Of a stretch of 64,000 bases of DNA, positions 26,972 to 34,211 are shown in pieces. Both the position numbers and the translations under genes were made by a program. This DNA is from a virus. The notes beneath the pieces are model-generated. The model had not been told where the DNA came from. It saw only the letters and a list, made by a program, of their open reading frames with translations, and ran no database searches. Every line of letters begins with the position of its first letter. The stretch's first letter is position 1. Location: the IMG/VR virus record IMGVR_UViG_3300047563_000187, positions 111,262 through 175,261 of that record. One strand, given 5' to 3'.

Positions 26972-27957
26972 TGCACGAACTACATGATGCGTATGAGGAA
27001 GTAACATTTGGCGGTCATCACAAGAGTGACCGCACTGGAACCGGGACGATCTCCCGGTTCGGTAACTTCAAAAGTTATGACCTCTTCCCCAACCGTCTTC
27101 CTTTAGCTACCGGCAAGAAGACGAATATCAAAGCCATTGTTCGTGAGCTTGAATGGTTCTTCCGCGGCGAGACCAACATCAAGACTCTCGACTCAAAGAT
27201 CTGGGATGAGTGGGCCGATGAGAACGGCGAGCTAGGCCCGATCTACGGCAAGCAATGGCGTCGTTGGGAAGACATCAAACTGTGTGATGCCGGTGTCGAA
27301 TCCATGTGGGAAGCTGCAGGTTACAGTGCTATTGGCACTACTGAAGATGGCCAATTCGTCATGCGTCGTGAGATCGACCAGATTGCCAAGGTCATCGAGC
27401 AGCTGAAGACCGATCCAGACTCTCGCCGCATTCTCCTGTCTGCCTGGAACGTAGGTGATCTCGAGCAGATGGCTCTGAACCCCTGCCATGTACTGGTCCA
27501 GTTCTACACTCACGAAGCTACTCTCACTGAGCGTCGTATCTACCTGCGTGAAGTTGTCTCCACAGAGAAGCTGAACTACATGGATACCGCCAGCCTCACT
27601 CATGAGCAACTAGATGAGCTGAAGATCCCTCGCCGTATGCTGAGCAGCATGCTGTATCAGCGTTCCGGTGACATGTTCCTTGGGGTTCCTTTTAACATCG
27701 CCAGTTACTCCATCCTGACCCACCTGCTGGCCAAGGAATGTGGTATGATTGCCTATGAATTCAAGCATATCATCGGCGATGCTCACGTGTACTCTAACCA
27801 CCGCGAGCAGATCGATCAGTATCTGGAGCTGCCAATATATAAGTGCCCATCGATCACTTTCGACGCCGATACTACTGTCGAGAACTTCTGCTTCGAGAAG
27901 ATGCACGTTCACGACTATATCCACGGCCCCGTCATTAAAGCACCAGTGGCCGTCTGA
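26971..27957 (+). CDS. thyA: thymidylate synthase (ThyA type)
   Basis: The protein has 328 residues against about 264 in E. coli; the extra length is in two insertions around 100-130 and 190-220. The catalytic cysteine is C172 in LNPCHVLVQFY. N242 in GVPFNIASYSIL is the residue that distinguishes dUMP synthases from dCMP hydroxymethylases, so the substrate is dUMP. RTGTGT, GPIYGKQWR and DAHVYSNH are all present. The QRSC position is glycine here (YQRSGDMF). It makes dTMP for phage DNA with methylene-tetrahydrofolate. Confidence 0.94.
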   Translation: MHELHDAYEEVTFGGHHKSDRTGTGTISRFGNFKSYDLFPNRLPLATGKKTNIKAIVRELEWFFRGETNIKTLDSKIWDEWADENGELGPIYGKQWRRWEDIKLCDAGVESMWEAAGYSAIGTTEDGQFVMRREIDQIAKVIEQLKTDPDSRRILLSAWNVGDLEQMALNPCHVLVQFYTHEATLTERRIYLREVVSTEKLNYMDTASLTHEQLDELKIPRRMLSSMLYQRSGDMFLGVPFNIASYSILTHLLAKECGMIAYEFKHIIGDAHVYSNHREQIDQYLELPIYKCPSITFDADTTVENFCFEKMHVHDYIHGPVIKAPVAV

Positions 27958-27960
27958 TCA

Positions 27961-27970
27961 GGTATAAGTA
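27961..27970 (+). promoter_or_regulatory. GGTATAAGTA phage promoter of the ligase gene
   Basis: A perfect element three bases after the thyA stop, followed by ACGTAGGAGG and the ligase ATG at 27986, so the leader would be very short. Confidence 0.75.
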
Positions 27971-27985
27971 ACGTAGGAGGAATTT

Positions 27986-29074
27986 ATGGCTCAATATCCA
28001 GTGTTGTATAAGAAGGATCGAAAAGGTCGTGTCCGAACCTGGACTGCATACGTCAGCCCGATGCCCGATGGATCTGCTGTATTGGGCACTTCTTCAGGGT
28101 TGCTCGGAGGTAAGATGGTGGTCCAAGAGATCGCCATCACTGAAGGGAAGAACATTGGGCGTTCCAATGAGACTACTCCACTCGAGCAGGCTCATAAGGA
28201 GGCGGCAGCTCTCGTTCAGTTCAAGATCAACCGTGATCGTATGGCTGAAACCTTGATTGACGACGACGAGATTCACCCTGCACAAGCCCAGTACTACAAC
28301 AAGTATGCATACAAGTTGCCTGAGATCGTCATCGCTCAGCCAAAGCTGAACGGTATCCGAGCCTTCATCCGCAAGATTGAAGGTGAGATCCTGGTATTCT
28401 CCAAGCGTGGCGTCCGCTACCCAGTAATGGAAGCCAAGTTCGGAGCATACCTGAAGGTGATGATGCGGGATGGTGAGATTCTGGATGGGGAGTTCTACAT
28501 CCATGGCGTTGCTCTTCGTCTCATCGGGTCTGCAGTTAAGAAGCAAGGTCCTCTTACCCCTCAGGTGGAGTTCCATGTCTTCGATATGCCATCCCTACGG
28601 GTACGAGCAGAAGACCGTCTTCGTGCGGTTCATGAGCGGTTCCATAACACGGCCACTCGTGGTGCACAGATCATGGTCGTACCATCAGAGAAGATCAACA
28701 AGGCTGACTGCCCGGTGTACCGTCGCCGCCAGGAAGACTTGGGCTTCGAGGGTGCGATGTACCGCGATCCTGATGGTGAATACGAAGGCGGTGTTCGTGG
28801 TTACACCATCATGAAGGATAAGGATGAGTTCGATAGCGAGTTCCTCTGCATCGACACAACTATTGACCGAGAAGGTCAAGGTCTCCTAGTCTGCGTGATG
28901 GATAATGGCGGTACCTTTGAGGTCCGTATGACCGGTCCGGATGCTGTCCGTACCGATATCGTTCAACATCCTGAGAACTGGAAAGGTAAGATGATCACCG
29001 TCAAGTACAACGATGTGCTCGATAGTGGGATTCCCCAATTCGCTCGAGGGATTGCCGCAAGGGATTATGAGTAA
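27986..29074 (+). CDS. ATP-dependent DNA ligase
   Basis: The protein has 362 residues, similar to T7 ligase. The adenylated lysine is K120 in QPKLNGIRA (motif I with Asn in place of the usual Asp). LDGEFY is motif III, FEGAMYR motif IV, and YTIMKDKDEFDSEFL motif V. The C-terminal OB fold ends VKYNDVLDSGIPQFARGI. It seals nicks in replicated DNA. The stop TAA overlaps the start of the zinc-binding protein. It has its own promoter. Confidence 0.92.
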   Translation: MAQYPVLYKKDRKGRVRTWTAYVSPMPDGSAVLGTSSGLLGGKMVVQEIAITEGKNIGRSNETTPLEQAHKEAAALVQFKINRDRMAETLIDDDEIHPAQAQYYNKYAYKLPEIVIAQPKLNGIRAFIRKIEGEILVFSKRGVRYPVMEAKFGAYLKVMMRDGEILDGEFYIHGVALRLIGSAVKKQGPLTPQVEFHVFDMPSLRVRAEDRLRAVHERFHNTATRGAQIMVVPSEKINKADCPVYRRRQEDLGFEGAMYRDPDGEYEGGVRGYTIMKDKDEFDSEFLCIDTTIDREGQGLLVCVMDNGGTFEVRMTGPDAVRTDIVQHPENWKGKMITVKYNDVLDSGIPQFARGIAARDYE

Positions 29075-29283
29075 TGCAATGTAGCTGTGGTGGTACTGCA
29101 AAGGGTGTCGATCAGGAACGCACCAAGAAAGGTGTTGTTCTTGCTAGACTGACTTACAACGAGTGCACCTCCTGCGGGAGAGTGTCGGATGCAGATCTGT
29201 TCAAACTCAATGAGAAGTCGGGGGAACTCGAGTACGTAACATCTGGAAGGCCGGGTCCGCATTGGGCGGATCACGGTTTCTAA
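29074..29283 (+). CDS. small zinc-ribbon protein, 69 aa
   Basis: A CSCGG knuckle at the N-terminus and CTSCGR in the middle give two cysteine pairs for one zinc ion. The remainder is short and charged. The start overlaps the ligase stop (TAATG). Such ribbons often bind nucleic acid or RNA polymerase. Its role is unknown and its substrate cannot be inferred from sequence. Confidence 0.7.
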   Translation: MQCSCGGTAKGVDQERTKKGVVLARLTYNECTSCGRVSDADLFKLNEKSGELEYVTSGRPGPHWADHGF

Positions 29284-29285
29284 CA

Positions 29286-29306
29286 AAGGGCCTTCGGGCC
29301 CTTTTT
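29286..29306 (+). terminator. Rho-independent terminator
   Basis: AAAGGGCC, TTCG tetraloop, GGCCCTTTTT, after the ligase/zinc-ribbon pair. Confidence 0.9.
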
Positions 29307-29330
29307 AGTCAATAATGGGGATTTCGCCCT

Positions 29331-29340
29331 GGTATAAGTA
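29331..29340 (+). promoter_or_regulatory. GGTATAAGTA phage promoter with hairpin leader
   Basis: A perfect element, followed by AAGTACAGGAG. The leader contains an imperfect hairpin (AGGAGAGATAACC pairing with GGTGATCTATCCT) before the first gene. Confidence 0.7.
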
Positions 29341-29389
29341 AAGTACAGGAGAGATAACCACAAAGGTGATCTATCCTTTAACCACTATA

Positions 29390-29431
29390 ATGAGATTCAA
29401 AAAGAAACACTTTAAGGGAAAACGCAAATGA
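29390..29431 (+). CDS. possible 13-aa basic leader peptide
   Basis: ATG 29390 opens a frame of 13 residues, MRFKKKHFKGKRK, nine of them basic. It ends in ATGA overlapping the start of the next gene. No clear ribosome binding site is present, so it may be incidental. Confidence 0.25.
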   Translation: MRFKKKHFKGKRK

Positions 29432-29565
29432 AAAGATACGTAGCTATTCTGTTGATCGTCGCATTCGGTGTAGCCGGCAACATAGACTACCAAGATCAAC
29501 TCTATCGTCAGTGCAAAGCTAGTCAACCTGACGACATCAAGGCCTGTGTGGAGAATTCAAAATGA
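29428..29565 (+). CDS. small membrane-anchored or secreted protein, 45 aa
   Basis: The N-terminus MKRYVAILLIVAFGVAGN is a signal anchor or signal peptide. The remaining residues (QLYRQCKASQPDDIKACVEN) carry two cysteines that could pair in the periplasm. AAGGG lies nine bases before ATG 29428. The stop overlaps the next gene (ATGA). Function unknown. Confidence 0.6.
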   Translation: MKRYVAILLIVAFGVAGNIDYQDQLYRQCKASQPDDIKACVENSK

Positions 29566-29873
29566 TCCAACAGATCCTTGCAGACCGAAAAATTCCCACG
29601 TTGCCGTGTGATCTTCAGTATCTCGACGCGGCAACTATAAGTATCCTGTTCCACAACCCATCTGATTCTCTGGATGCGTGGGCAGTTAGACTTCGCAGTG
29701 GCGAGGTCGTACTATTGATTCCTGACACAGAGGATAAGGCGTGGTTGTTCGTAGAGGAAGAGGGTCAGATCTGGATCTTAGGCGATGACGGCATACGTGT
29801 CCGAATGACTAGAGCTCAAATCGAATCCCGGATAGATGAACCTCTGAGACGCTGCCGACATCGTCTGCGTTGA
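29562..29873 (+). CDS. hypothetical protein, 103 aa
   Basis: It starts inside the stop of the previous gene. Beta-rich stretches (AWAVRLRSGEVVLLIPDTED, AWLFVEEEGQIWILGDDG) and a basic end (RRCRHRLR) are visible. No domain is recognised; the basic tail could contact nucleic acid. Confidence 0.65.
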   Translation: MIQQILADRKIPTLPCDLQYLDAATISILFHNPSDSLDAWAVRLRSGEVVLLIPDTEDKAWLFVEEEGQIWILGDDGIRVRMTRAQIESRIDEPLRRCRHRLR

Positions 29874-29880
29874 GTGGTGT

Positions 29881-29890
29881 GGTGTAACTA
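29881..29890 (+). promoter_or_regulatory. variant GGTGTAACTA element
   Basis: It differs from the consensus by one base in the TATAA core and lies 55 bases before ATG 29945. Weak candidate. Confidence 0.3.
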
Positions 29891-29944
29891 AGAGAGGTCA
29901 ACTCTCTTTTTTACCTAAAATCACCCCAACGATAGGAGATTTGT

Positions 29945-30568
29945 ATGGACTGGACTGAACTAGACATCGACCAAGCTGCAGAAGAAGTTTGGAAAAGAAA
30001 CCACACACGCACAAAACTTGATACAATCAAGGCGATGATGCGTGGAGAAAAGGAGACACCACATGCCCTTACAGGTTATAGACGAGATGCTGATTTCAAA
30101 CAGCAACAGATCGCTCTCGGACAGGTTGCTGAACGACTGGCTGCTGCCCGCCTTGACAAGCTTGACCCTACTGCACGTCATTTGCTCGCTCCCGATAACA
30201 ACAACAGCCGTGATATCTACGTTGCTCGGGGTGGGAATCTGGCACCTGATCAAGGCTATCAGGTTAAAGTGGGTGACCCGAACGAACACATCTACTATAC
30301 GCTACGTGACAGACTCCGATCAGGAAATAACGATTCAATCATCCTCGACGGGAGTCTCTATCACTCAGGGTCGCTACAAGGGTTCACTCCATATAAAGGT
30401 GAAACCTTAAAGCAGCTGCTGGATGAGACTGGTACAGAGGTGATCGGGATGCCTGGGCTGACCTCGTTGGCCAAAACTATCCGGGATCGAGAGGCTTCTA
30501 ACAGTACTCTGGAACGTGGAATGCTAAAGATCGTTGAGATTGCAAAAAAACTTCGATATGGCTATTGA
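29945..30568 (+). CDS. hypothetical protein, 207 aa
   Basis: The start ATG 29945 follows ATAGGAG. The N-terminal half is helical and charged (VAERLAAARLDKLDPTARHLL). The middle (DIYVARGGNLAPDQGYQVKVGD, IYYTLRDRLRSGNNDSI) has a pattern of short strands, and the end is basic (IVEIAKKLRYGY). No family recognised. It is the last gene before a host-type promoter. Confidence 0.7.
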   Translation: MDWTELDIDQAAEEVWKRNHTRTKLDTIKAMMRGEKETPHALTGYRRDADFKQQQIALGQVAERLAAARLDKLDPTARHLLAPDNNNSRDIYVARGGNLAPDQGYQVKVGDPNEHIYYTLRDRLRSGNNDSIILDGSLYHSGSLQGFTPYKGETLKQLLDETGTEVIGMPGLTSLAKTIRDREASNSTLERGMLKIVEIAKKLRYGY

Positions 30569-30592
30569 CACAACGATCCTATGAGCTATTAT
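30565..30592 (+). promoter_or_regulatory. sigma70-type promoter
   Basis: TTGACA (30565-30570), 16 bases, TATTAT (30587-30592), placed 25-35 bases before the 71-aa gene. This points to early expression by host polymerase. Confidence 0.65.
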
Positions 30593-30628
30593 GAGCATAC
30601 TTCCTCAACAACCTAAATGGTGAATGAC

Positions 30629-30844
30629 ATGAACGCTCGTAAAGCTCGCTTTGTAAAACCTTCTGGCTCTACCTACGAAGTACGTCCTGTAATGCCCAAG
30701 GGCAAAACCGGCCGTTACGGTAAAGCTCCGGAGAGCATCCGCCTCCAGGCCGCATCCTCTGAAGATGCAATCCGCCGGGCCGTAGTTTCTGGGTTCATCC
30801 CCAGCAACACCGTGATGCAGTACTACGAAGCTGCCCTGATTTAA
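30629..30844 (+). CDS. small basic protein, 71 aa
   Basis: The product begins MNARKARFVKPSGSTYEVRP and ends VMQYYEAALI, with GGTGA five bases before ATG 30629; an ATG at 30617 is an alternative. A basic N-terminal half and a helical middle (ASSEDAIRRAVVSGFIP) are seen. It stands alone between a sigma70 promoter and a terminator and next to the non-coding repeat, so it may be an early host-takeover protein. Its function is not recognised. Confidence 0.7.
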   Translation: MNARKARFVKPSGSTYEVRPVMPKGKTGRYGKAPESIRLQAASSEDAIRRAVVSGFIPSNTVMQYYEAALI

Positions 30845-30878
30845 GATTTGCCCGTTTTGATGACATAGCTCCCCAGCT

Positions 30879-30916
30879 TCCCCCGGTGGTCCTCCTCAGC
30901 CCCGGGGGCTTTTTCT
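30879..30916 (+). terminator. Rho-independent terminator
   Basis: CCCCCGG/CCGGGGG with a long loop, followed by CTTTTTCTTT. Confidence 0.75.
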
Positions 30917-30922
30917 TTGTGC

Positions 30923-31240
30923 GATCGACACATGTGTCTGGTCACTTTGAGTCCTCACCACACCGCATATCGTTGATTCCATAGGCTTTTTAAGGCCGAT
31001 GTGTCGGTTGTGTCGATTGTTCCACCCCAAAATACATACTCCTTTCCTTAGAACACCCAATGTGTCTTATTCTATATATCTCTCTATCTCTCGTAAGGAA
31101 AATAAAAATAAATAAATAAGAGGGGCGGTTAGGGATTTTCATGTACGGGGTGTTTTTGGGCCCTGGAACACCGACACATCGCACACATCCGACCGGTTTT
31201 CATTGAGATACTCAAGAACTCCTAATCGACACATCGAAAA
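30923..31240. repeat. non-coding direct repeat with CGACACAT iterons, copy 1
   Basis: There is no gene here. The core 30997-31188 is nearly identical to 56279-56471, about 25 kb away. It carries ATGTGTCG/CGACACAT units at 30926 (in the perfect palindrome GACACATGTGTC), 30998, 31009, 31063, 31171 and 31228, an AT-rich middle with TATATATCTCTCTATCTCTC and tandem AAATA units, and ends that are inverted relative to each other (TGTTCCA ... TGGAACA). It resembles an iteron-type origin, a partition site or a multi-operator control region. Minus-strand reading frames across it are not conserved between copies. Confidence 0.85.
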
Positions 31241-31279
31241 GTGCCTGGAACACATACGTGCACATTTAGGCAGATCCTT

Positions 31280-31289
31280 GGTATAATAA
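31280..31289 (+). promoter_or_regulatory. GGTATAATAA promoter
   Basis: The element with a perfect TATAAT core is followed by CTATGTAGCG and AGGGAGG before ATG 31320, driving the polymerase-half operon. Confidence 0.65.
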
Positions 31290-31319
31290 CTATGTAGCGA
31301 TCTTACTAAGGGAGGACGC

Positions 31320-32681
31320 ATGGCAGTCGTCAAAAAGCTCAAGCCAATTGATATGACTCTTGAGCAACTATATGCTCATGAGAAATTCACACCTACTATC
31401 CGTAAAGCAATTCTCCTCAAGGAGGACTTCAGCAAGATCCAAGTGGACTATTGCGACAAGGTCTGTACTGTACCCAGTCGTATGAAGTGCCCGGACAACG
31501 TGTATCTGCAAACGTTCGATGAGCCGGTAGATATCCTGATTCTCCAAGAGCAAGTCCCTCTTGATGAGAAGTGGAAAACCGGTCAGCAGGTCAACCGTAT
31601 TCACCGCAAGATCATGGGCTACATGATGAACCAGGTGAATGACACCAACTTGTCTGTGGCATACCTAGATCTCGTTAAGTGTCCGAACAAGTTCAACCCT
31701 GTGAAGGGTAAGCACAAGAATGCTACTGCTACGCAGATGGCGTCCTGTGCACCTTATCTTTACGAGCAAATCCGGCAGGCTCGTCCAAAGGTAATCGTCA
31801 GTACCTCATCTGTGGCAACGAAGGTGCTGGGCTTGAAGAAGTCCAACTACAACAACCGTGGAGAGTTCCATCTGACAGACATCCCAGGCCTGGACTACCA
31901 GGTACCTGTGGTTCTGACTCTACACGCTTCTGTTTTAGTCATGATCCGGCAGAACGCCTCAGGCAAGATGTACGGTCCTGACTTCTTCTCAGTCATCCGT
32001 CGCGACTTCCAGAAGGCATGCGATCTGGCCAACCAGAAGTATGCAGCTGGTGATGTCCGCCTAGCTATTCAGCAGCTGAAAGCCAGGGGTGCAATCCAGT
32101 ACTGCAAGAACATGGATGACGTTAAGAAGTACTATAACGAAATCATGGCCTTGCCTGAGAACGCAGTGTTCTCCTGGGATACGGAAACGACATCTCTCGA
32201 CCCATGGTCAGACGATGCTCGACTCCTCTGCTCGCAGTTCGGATGGCGCCGGCCAGATGGCTCTCTCATTGGGGTATCCTTCCCGCTTTGGCACAAGGAC
32301 AACCCGATGAATCCAGATATCATCTGGGACTATGTAGTGGACATCTTGATGCGGCCTAACCCGAAGGTTGGCCACAACGTCAAGTTTGATATCGTGTTCA
32401 CTGAGGTGACCACAGGTATCCGTCCGGTCAACGTCTGCTTCGATACTCTGCTATGTGCTCACAGCATCAACAGTGGTATTCAGCAGAACTATAGCCTGAA
32501 GACTGTCATCTGGGATTGGACTCCGGAGACTGGCCTGGGCGGCTATGAAGACCTTCTGGATGAAAGTCTGACCGAGGAGCAGGTTGCCCTCATCAAGGCG
32601 GAGCTCAAGAAGGAACGTGACGCCAAGAAGGCGTTGGGATTAACCGACTCCGACGACGAAGAAGAGGAGTCAGAAGAATGA
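31320..32681 (+). CDS. DNA polymerase subunit: UDG-like domain plus 3'-5' exonuclease motifs I-II
   Basis: The protein has 453 residues. Residues about 70-220 resemble a family 4/5 uracil-DNA glycosylase (VDILILQEQVP, YLDLVKCPNKFNP, CAPYLYEQIRQARPKVIV, TLHASVL), but the catalytic GEAPG loop is replaced. From about 280 a DnaQ-like exonuclease begins: D287/E289 in SWDTETTSLDP (exo I) and D357 in GHNVKFDIVF (exo II). It stops before exo III and ends in an acidic tail (DSDDEEEESEE). Exo III is on the gene at 37944. SPO1-like phages have a UDG-exo-Pol fusion; here it is split. Confidence 0.82.
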   Translation: MAVVKKLKPIDMTLEQLYAHEKFTPTIRKAILLKEDFSKIQVDYCDKVCTVPSRMKCPDNVYLQTFDEPVDILILQEQVPLDEKWKTGQQVNRIHRKIMGYMMNQVNDTNLSVAYLDLVKCPNKFNPVKGKHKNATATQMASCAPYLYEQIRQARPKVIVSTSSVATKVLGLKKSNYNNRGEFHLTDIPGLDYQVPVVLTLHASVLVMIRQNASGKMYGPDFFSVIRRDFQKACDLANQKYAAGDVRLAIQQLKARGAIQYCKNMDDVKKYYNEIMALPENAVFSWDTETTSLDPWSDDARLLCSQFGWRRPDGSLIGVSFPLWHKDNPMNPDIIWDYVVDILMRPNPKVGHNVKFDIVFTEVTTGIRPVNVCFDTLLCAHSINSGIQQNYSLKTVIWDWTPETGLGGYEDLLDESLTEEQVALIKAELKKERDAKKALGLTDSDDEEEESEE

Positions 32682-33043
32682 GGATGTTCTTGATGGTTTT
32701 TCTACTGTTCGCCCTGTACTGCGGTGTCCTGTACCTGATCTGGTACAAGTTCAAGCAGCCAAGCTACGTGGGTATGTTGGATAGGCTCTATAAGGAGTTC
32801 CCGAACTGTGAGTTCGTGATCCTTTATGGGGCCAAGTCGAAAAAGCCTTACGGCTTTACATTCGAGCCCAAACTGAGTATGCTCCTTATCGTTGACATGG
32901 AATCTCTCAATCGCTTCCACAGGCCTCCAGAGCCTATGATAGCTTCTCCATTGGGGACTGATGAGATTCATGAGTTCGAGCTGATCGACTACATAAAGGA
33001 GAAACTCAATGTCCCTCAATCGCGACATCCAAATTCTGGTTGA
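32678..33043 (+). CDS. small membrane-anchored protein, 121 aa
   Basis: One N-terminal membrane segment (MFLMVFLLFALYCGVLYLIW) is followed by a soluble domain with beta strands (FVILYGAKSKKPYGFTFEP). It overlaps the previous stop (ATGA) and the next start by 35 bases. No family is recognised. The placement between the two polymerase genes is probably incidental. Confidence 0.7.
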   Translation: MRMFLMVFLLFALYCGVLYLIWYKFKQPSYVGMLDRLYKEFPNCEFVILYGAKSKKPYGFTFEPKLSMLLIVDMESLNRFHRPPEPMIASPLGTDEIHEFELIDYIKEKLNVPQSRHPNSG

Positions 33044-33305
33044 CGATATCGGTGCCGTACTGGACCAAGCCGGCGTACCTACTACTGACCAGCAAGGCCG
33101 CGGTATGAACACCTTCGCTCGTGTGAACCTGGTTCTGCAGTTCAATGCGAATCTGCAACAAGGTCTGAACGATGCCAACGCAGGTCTCGGCCTGCTGGGT
33201 GAGATCCTCGAGAAGCACGGTCTGAACCGTGAAGAAGAGCTGGCAATCCTCTTGGAAGACAAGAAGGCTGCCGAAGCTGCCAAGGCAGAAAAACCCGCTG
33301 AGTAA
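33009..33305 (+). CDS. helical Ala/Glu-rich protein, 98 aa
   Basis: It is predicted to be almost all helix (MSLNRDIQILVDDIGAVLDQ, ANLQQGLNDANAGLGLLGEI) with a charged tail rich in Lys, Ala and Glu (EDKKAAEAAKAEKPAE). It starts after AAGGAG inside the upstream gene and is closed by a terminator. Function unknown. Confidence 0.7.
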   Translation: MSLNRDIQILVDDIGAVLDQAGVPTTDQQGRGMNTFARVNLVLQFNANLQQGLNDANAGLGLLGEILEKHGLNREEELAILLEDKKAAEAAKAEKPAE

Positions 33306-33320
33306 TCAGCAAACCACCAT

Positions 33321-33345
33321 AAGGCCCTTCGGGGCCTTTTCTTTT
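33321..33345 (+). terminator. Rho-independent terminator
   Basis: AAGGCCC/GGGGCCTT with a short loop and TTCTTTT. Confidence 0.85.
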
Positions 33346-33356
33346 GGAGAGTAAAA

Positions 33357-33647
33357 ATGGAAAACGTTGCAATGCCCCGTACTGCAGAGCCTATCGCTCC
33401 GGCTCTGGATAAGATCAAAACCCATCCCAACAACTGCCTGTTGGTAATCGACTTCGAAGCTTCCGGCCAAGGCACCATCGGACGCATCGTTAAGAGTGAC
33501 GTAGGTGAGTATGCCGTCGGCACTAAAGTAGCGTTTCGTCGCAGCCCCTCTCAAGCCCTTCTGGGATTCGTAGAGGGTCAGCAAGAACCGCGTGTACTTC
33601 GCATCATCGTACACGCCCGTCAAATCATGGCAGTTATCGAGGAGTAA
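33357..33647 (+). CDS. GroES-like co-chaperonin (tentative)
   Basis: The protein has 96 residues, the length of GroES. The order of elements fits the GroES beta barrel: KTHPNNCLLVIDFE, then GTIGRIVKSDVGEYAVGTKVAFRR (compare GEVLAVG..VGDIVIF), and the end RIIVHARQIMAVIEE (compare SESDILAIVE). The mobile loop is not obvious. If correct, it would work with host GroEL to fold phage proteins, as T4 gp31 does. This is a pattern judgement only. A ribosome binding site (TTGGAG) precedes ATG 33357. Confidence 0.5.
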   Translation: MENVAMPRTAEPIAPALDKIKTHPNNCLLVIDFEASGQGTIGRIVKSDVGEYAVGTKVAFRRSPSQALLGFVEGQQEPRVLRIIVHARQIMAVIEE

Positions 33648-33649
33648 TC

Positions 33650-34144
33650 ATGCAAGGTCGTGACTATCTCTTGGGCGTACAGCCCATCTCTCAAGTAATC
33701 GGTGAGATTATTCATCCAACCGATCCCCTGTTCTCTCAGATCCCCGGCATGTATGCCGTCAAGGTTCTGTCCCTGCCGATTCTCCCAAGCATGTACGAGG
33801 ATATCTCTCGTAGTGCTGCGAGTGTTCTCTCGGTAGGTGACATCATCCTGGTCAGCGGATTCACTACTGTGTACACCGATGAGCAGCTGCGTTCTGACGC
33901 AGCAGAGAACTCCTGGAACAGCGTTATAACTAGCGAGCTTCGCTACACGCAACGTCTGATAGAGGAGACTCGAGACGGTGGGGCTGAAGTTGGACATCCC
34001 GTGGCTGTAGATGATTCTCCAGTGCTTAACGGAGATCTGGCTCAAGCTACCATCCGTCGTTCTATCGAAGACGATGTAACCCTGTACGCATCTATTAACC
34101 CGAGCAATATCTTCGGGAAGGTGTTGCAAGGTTGTGCTCGTTGA
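33650..34144 (+). CDS. hypothetical protein, 164 aa, possibly GroES-related
   Basis: It is coupled to the GroES-like gene (stop TAA, then ATG two bases on). The part SVGDIILVSGFTTVYTDEQL and the end LYASINPSNIFGKVL have the strand pattern of the GroES barrel, with a long insertion between. The resemblance is weak. It may be a partner or capsid-folding factor; otherwise unknown. Confidence 0.45.
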   Translation: MQGRDYLLGVQPISQVIGEIIHPTDPLFSQIPGMYAVKVLSLPILPSMYEDISRSAASVLSVGDIILVSGFTTVYTDEQLRSDAAENSWNSVITSELRYTQRLIEETRDGGAEVGHPVAVDDSPVLNGDLAQATIRRSIEDDVTLYASINPSNIFGKVLQGCAR

Positions 34145-34211
34145 ACTATATTATCCCAAGTGCGGAGTTGACCGCCTAACTACAACTTACCCTCATCTAG
34201 GAGTTGACCTT

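Noticed and set aside
30990-31184. short minus-strand frames in the two non-coding repeat copies
   Set aside because: Although the DNA is nearly identical in both copies, the readable frames differ through small insertions, so selection is on the DNA or RNA, not on a protein.
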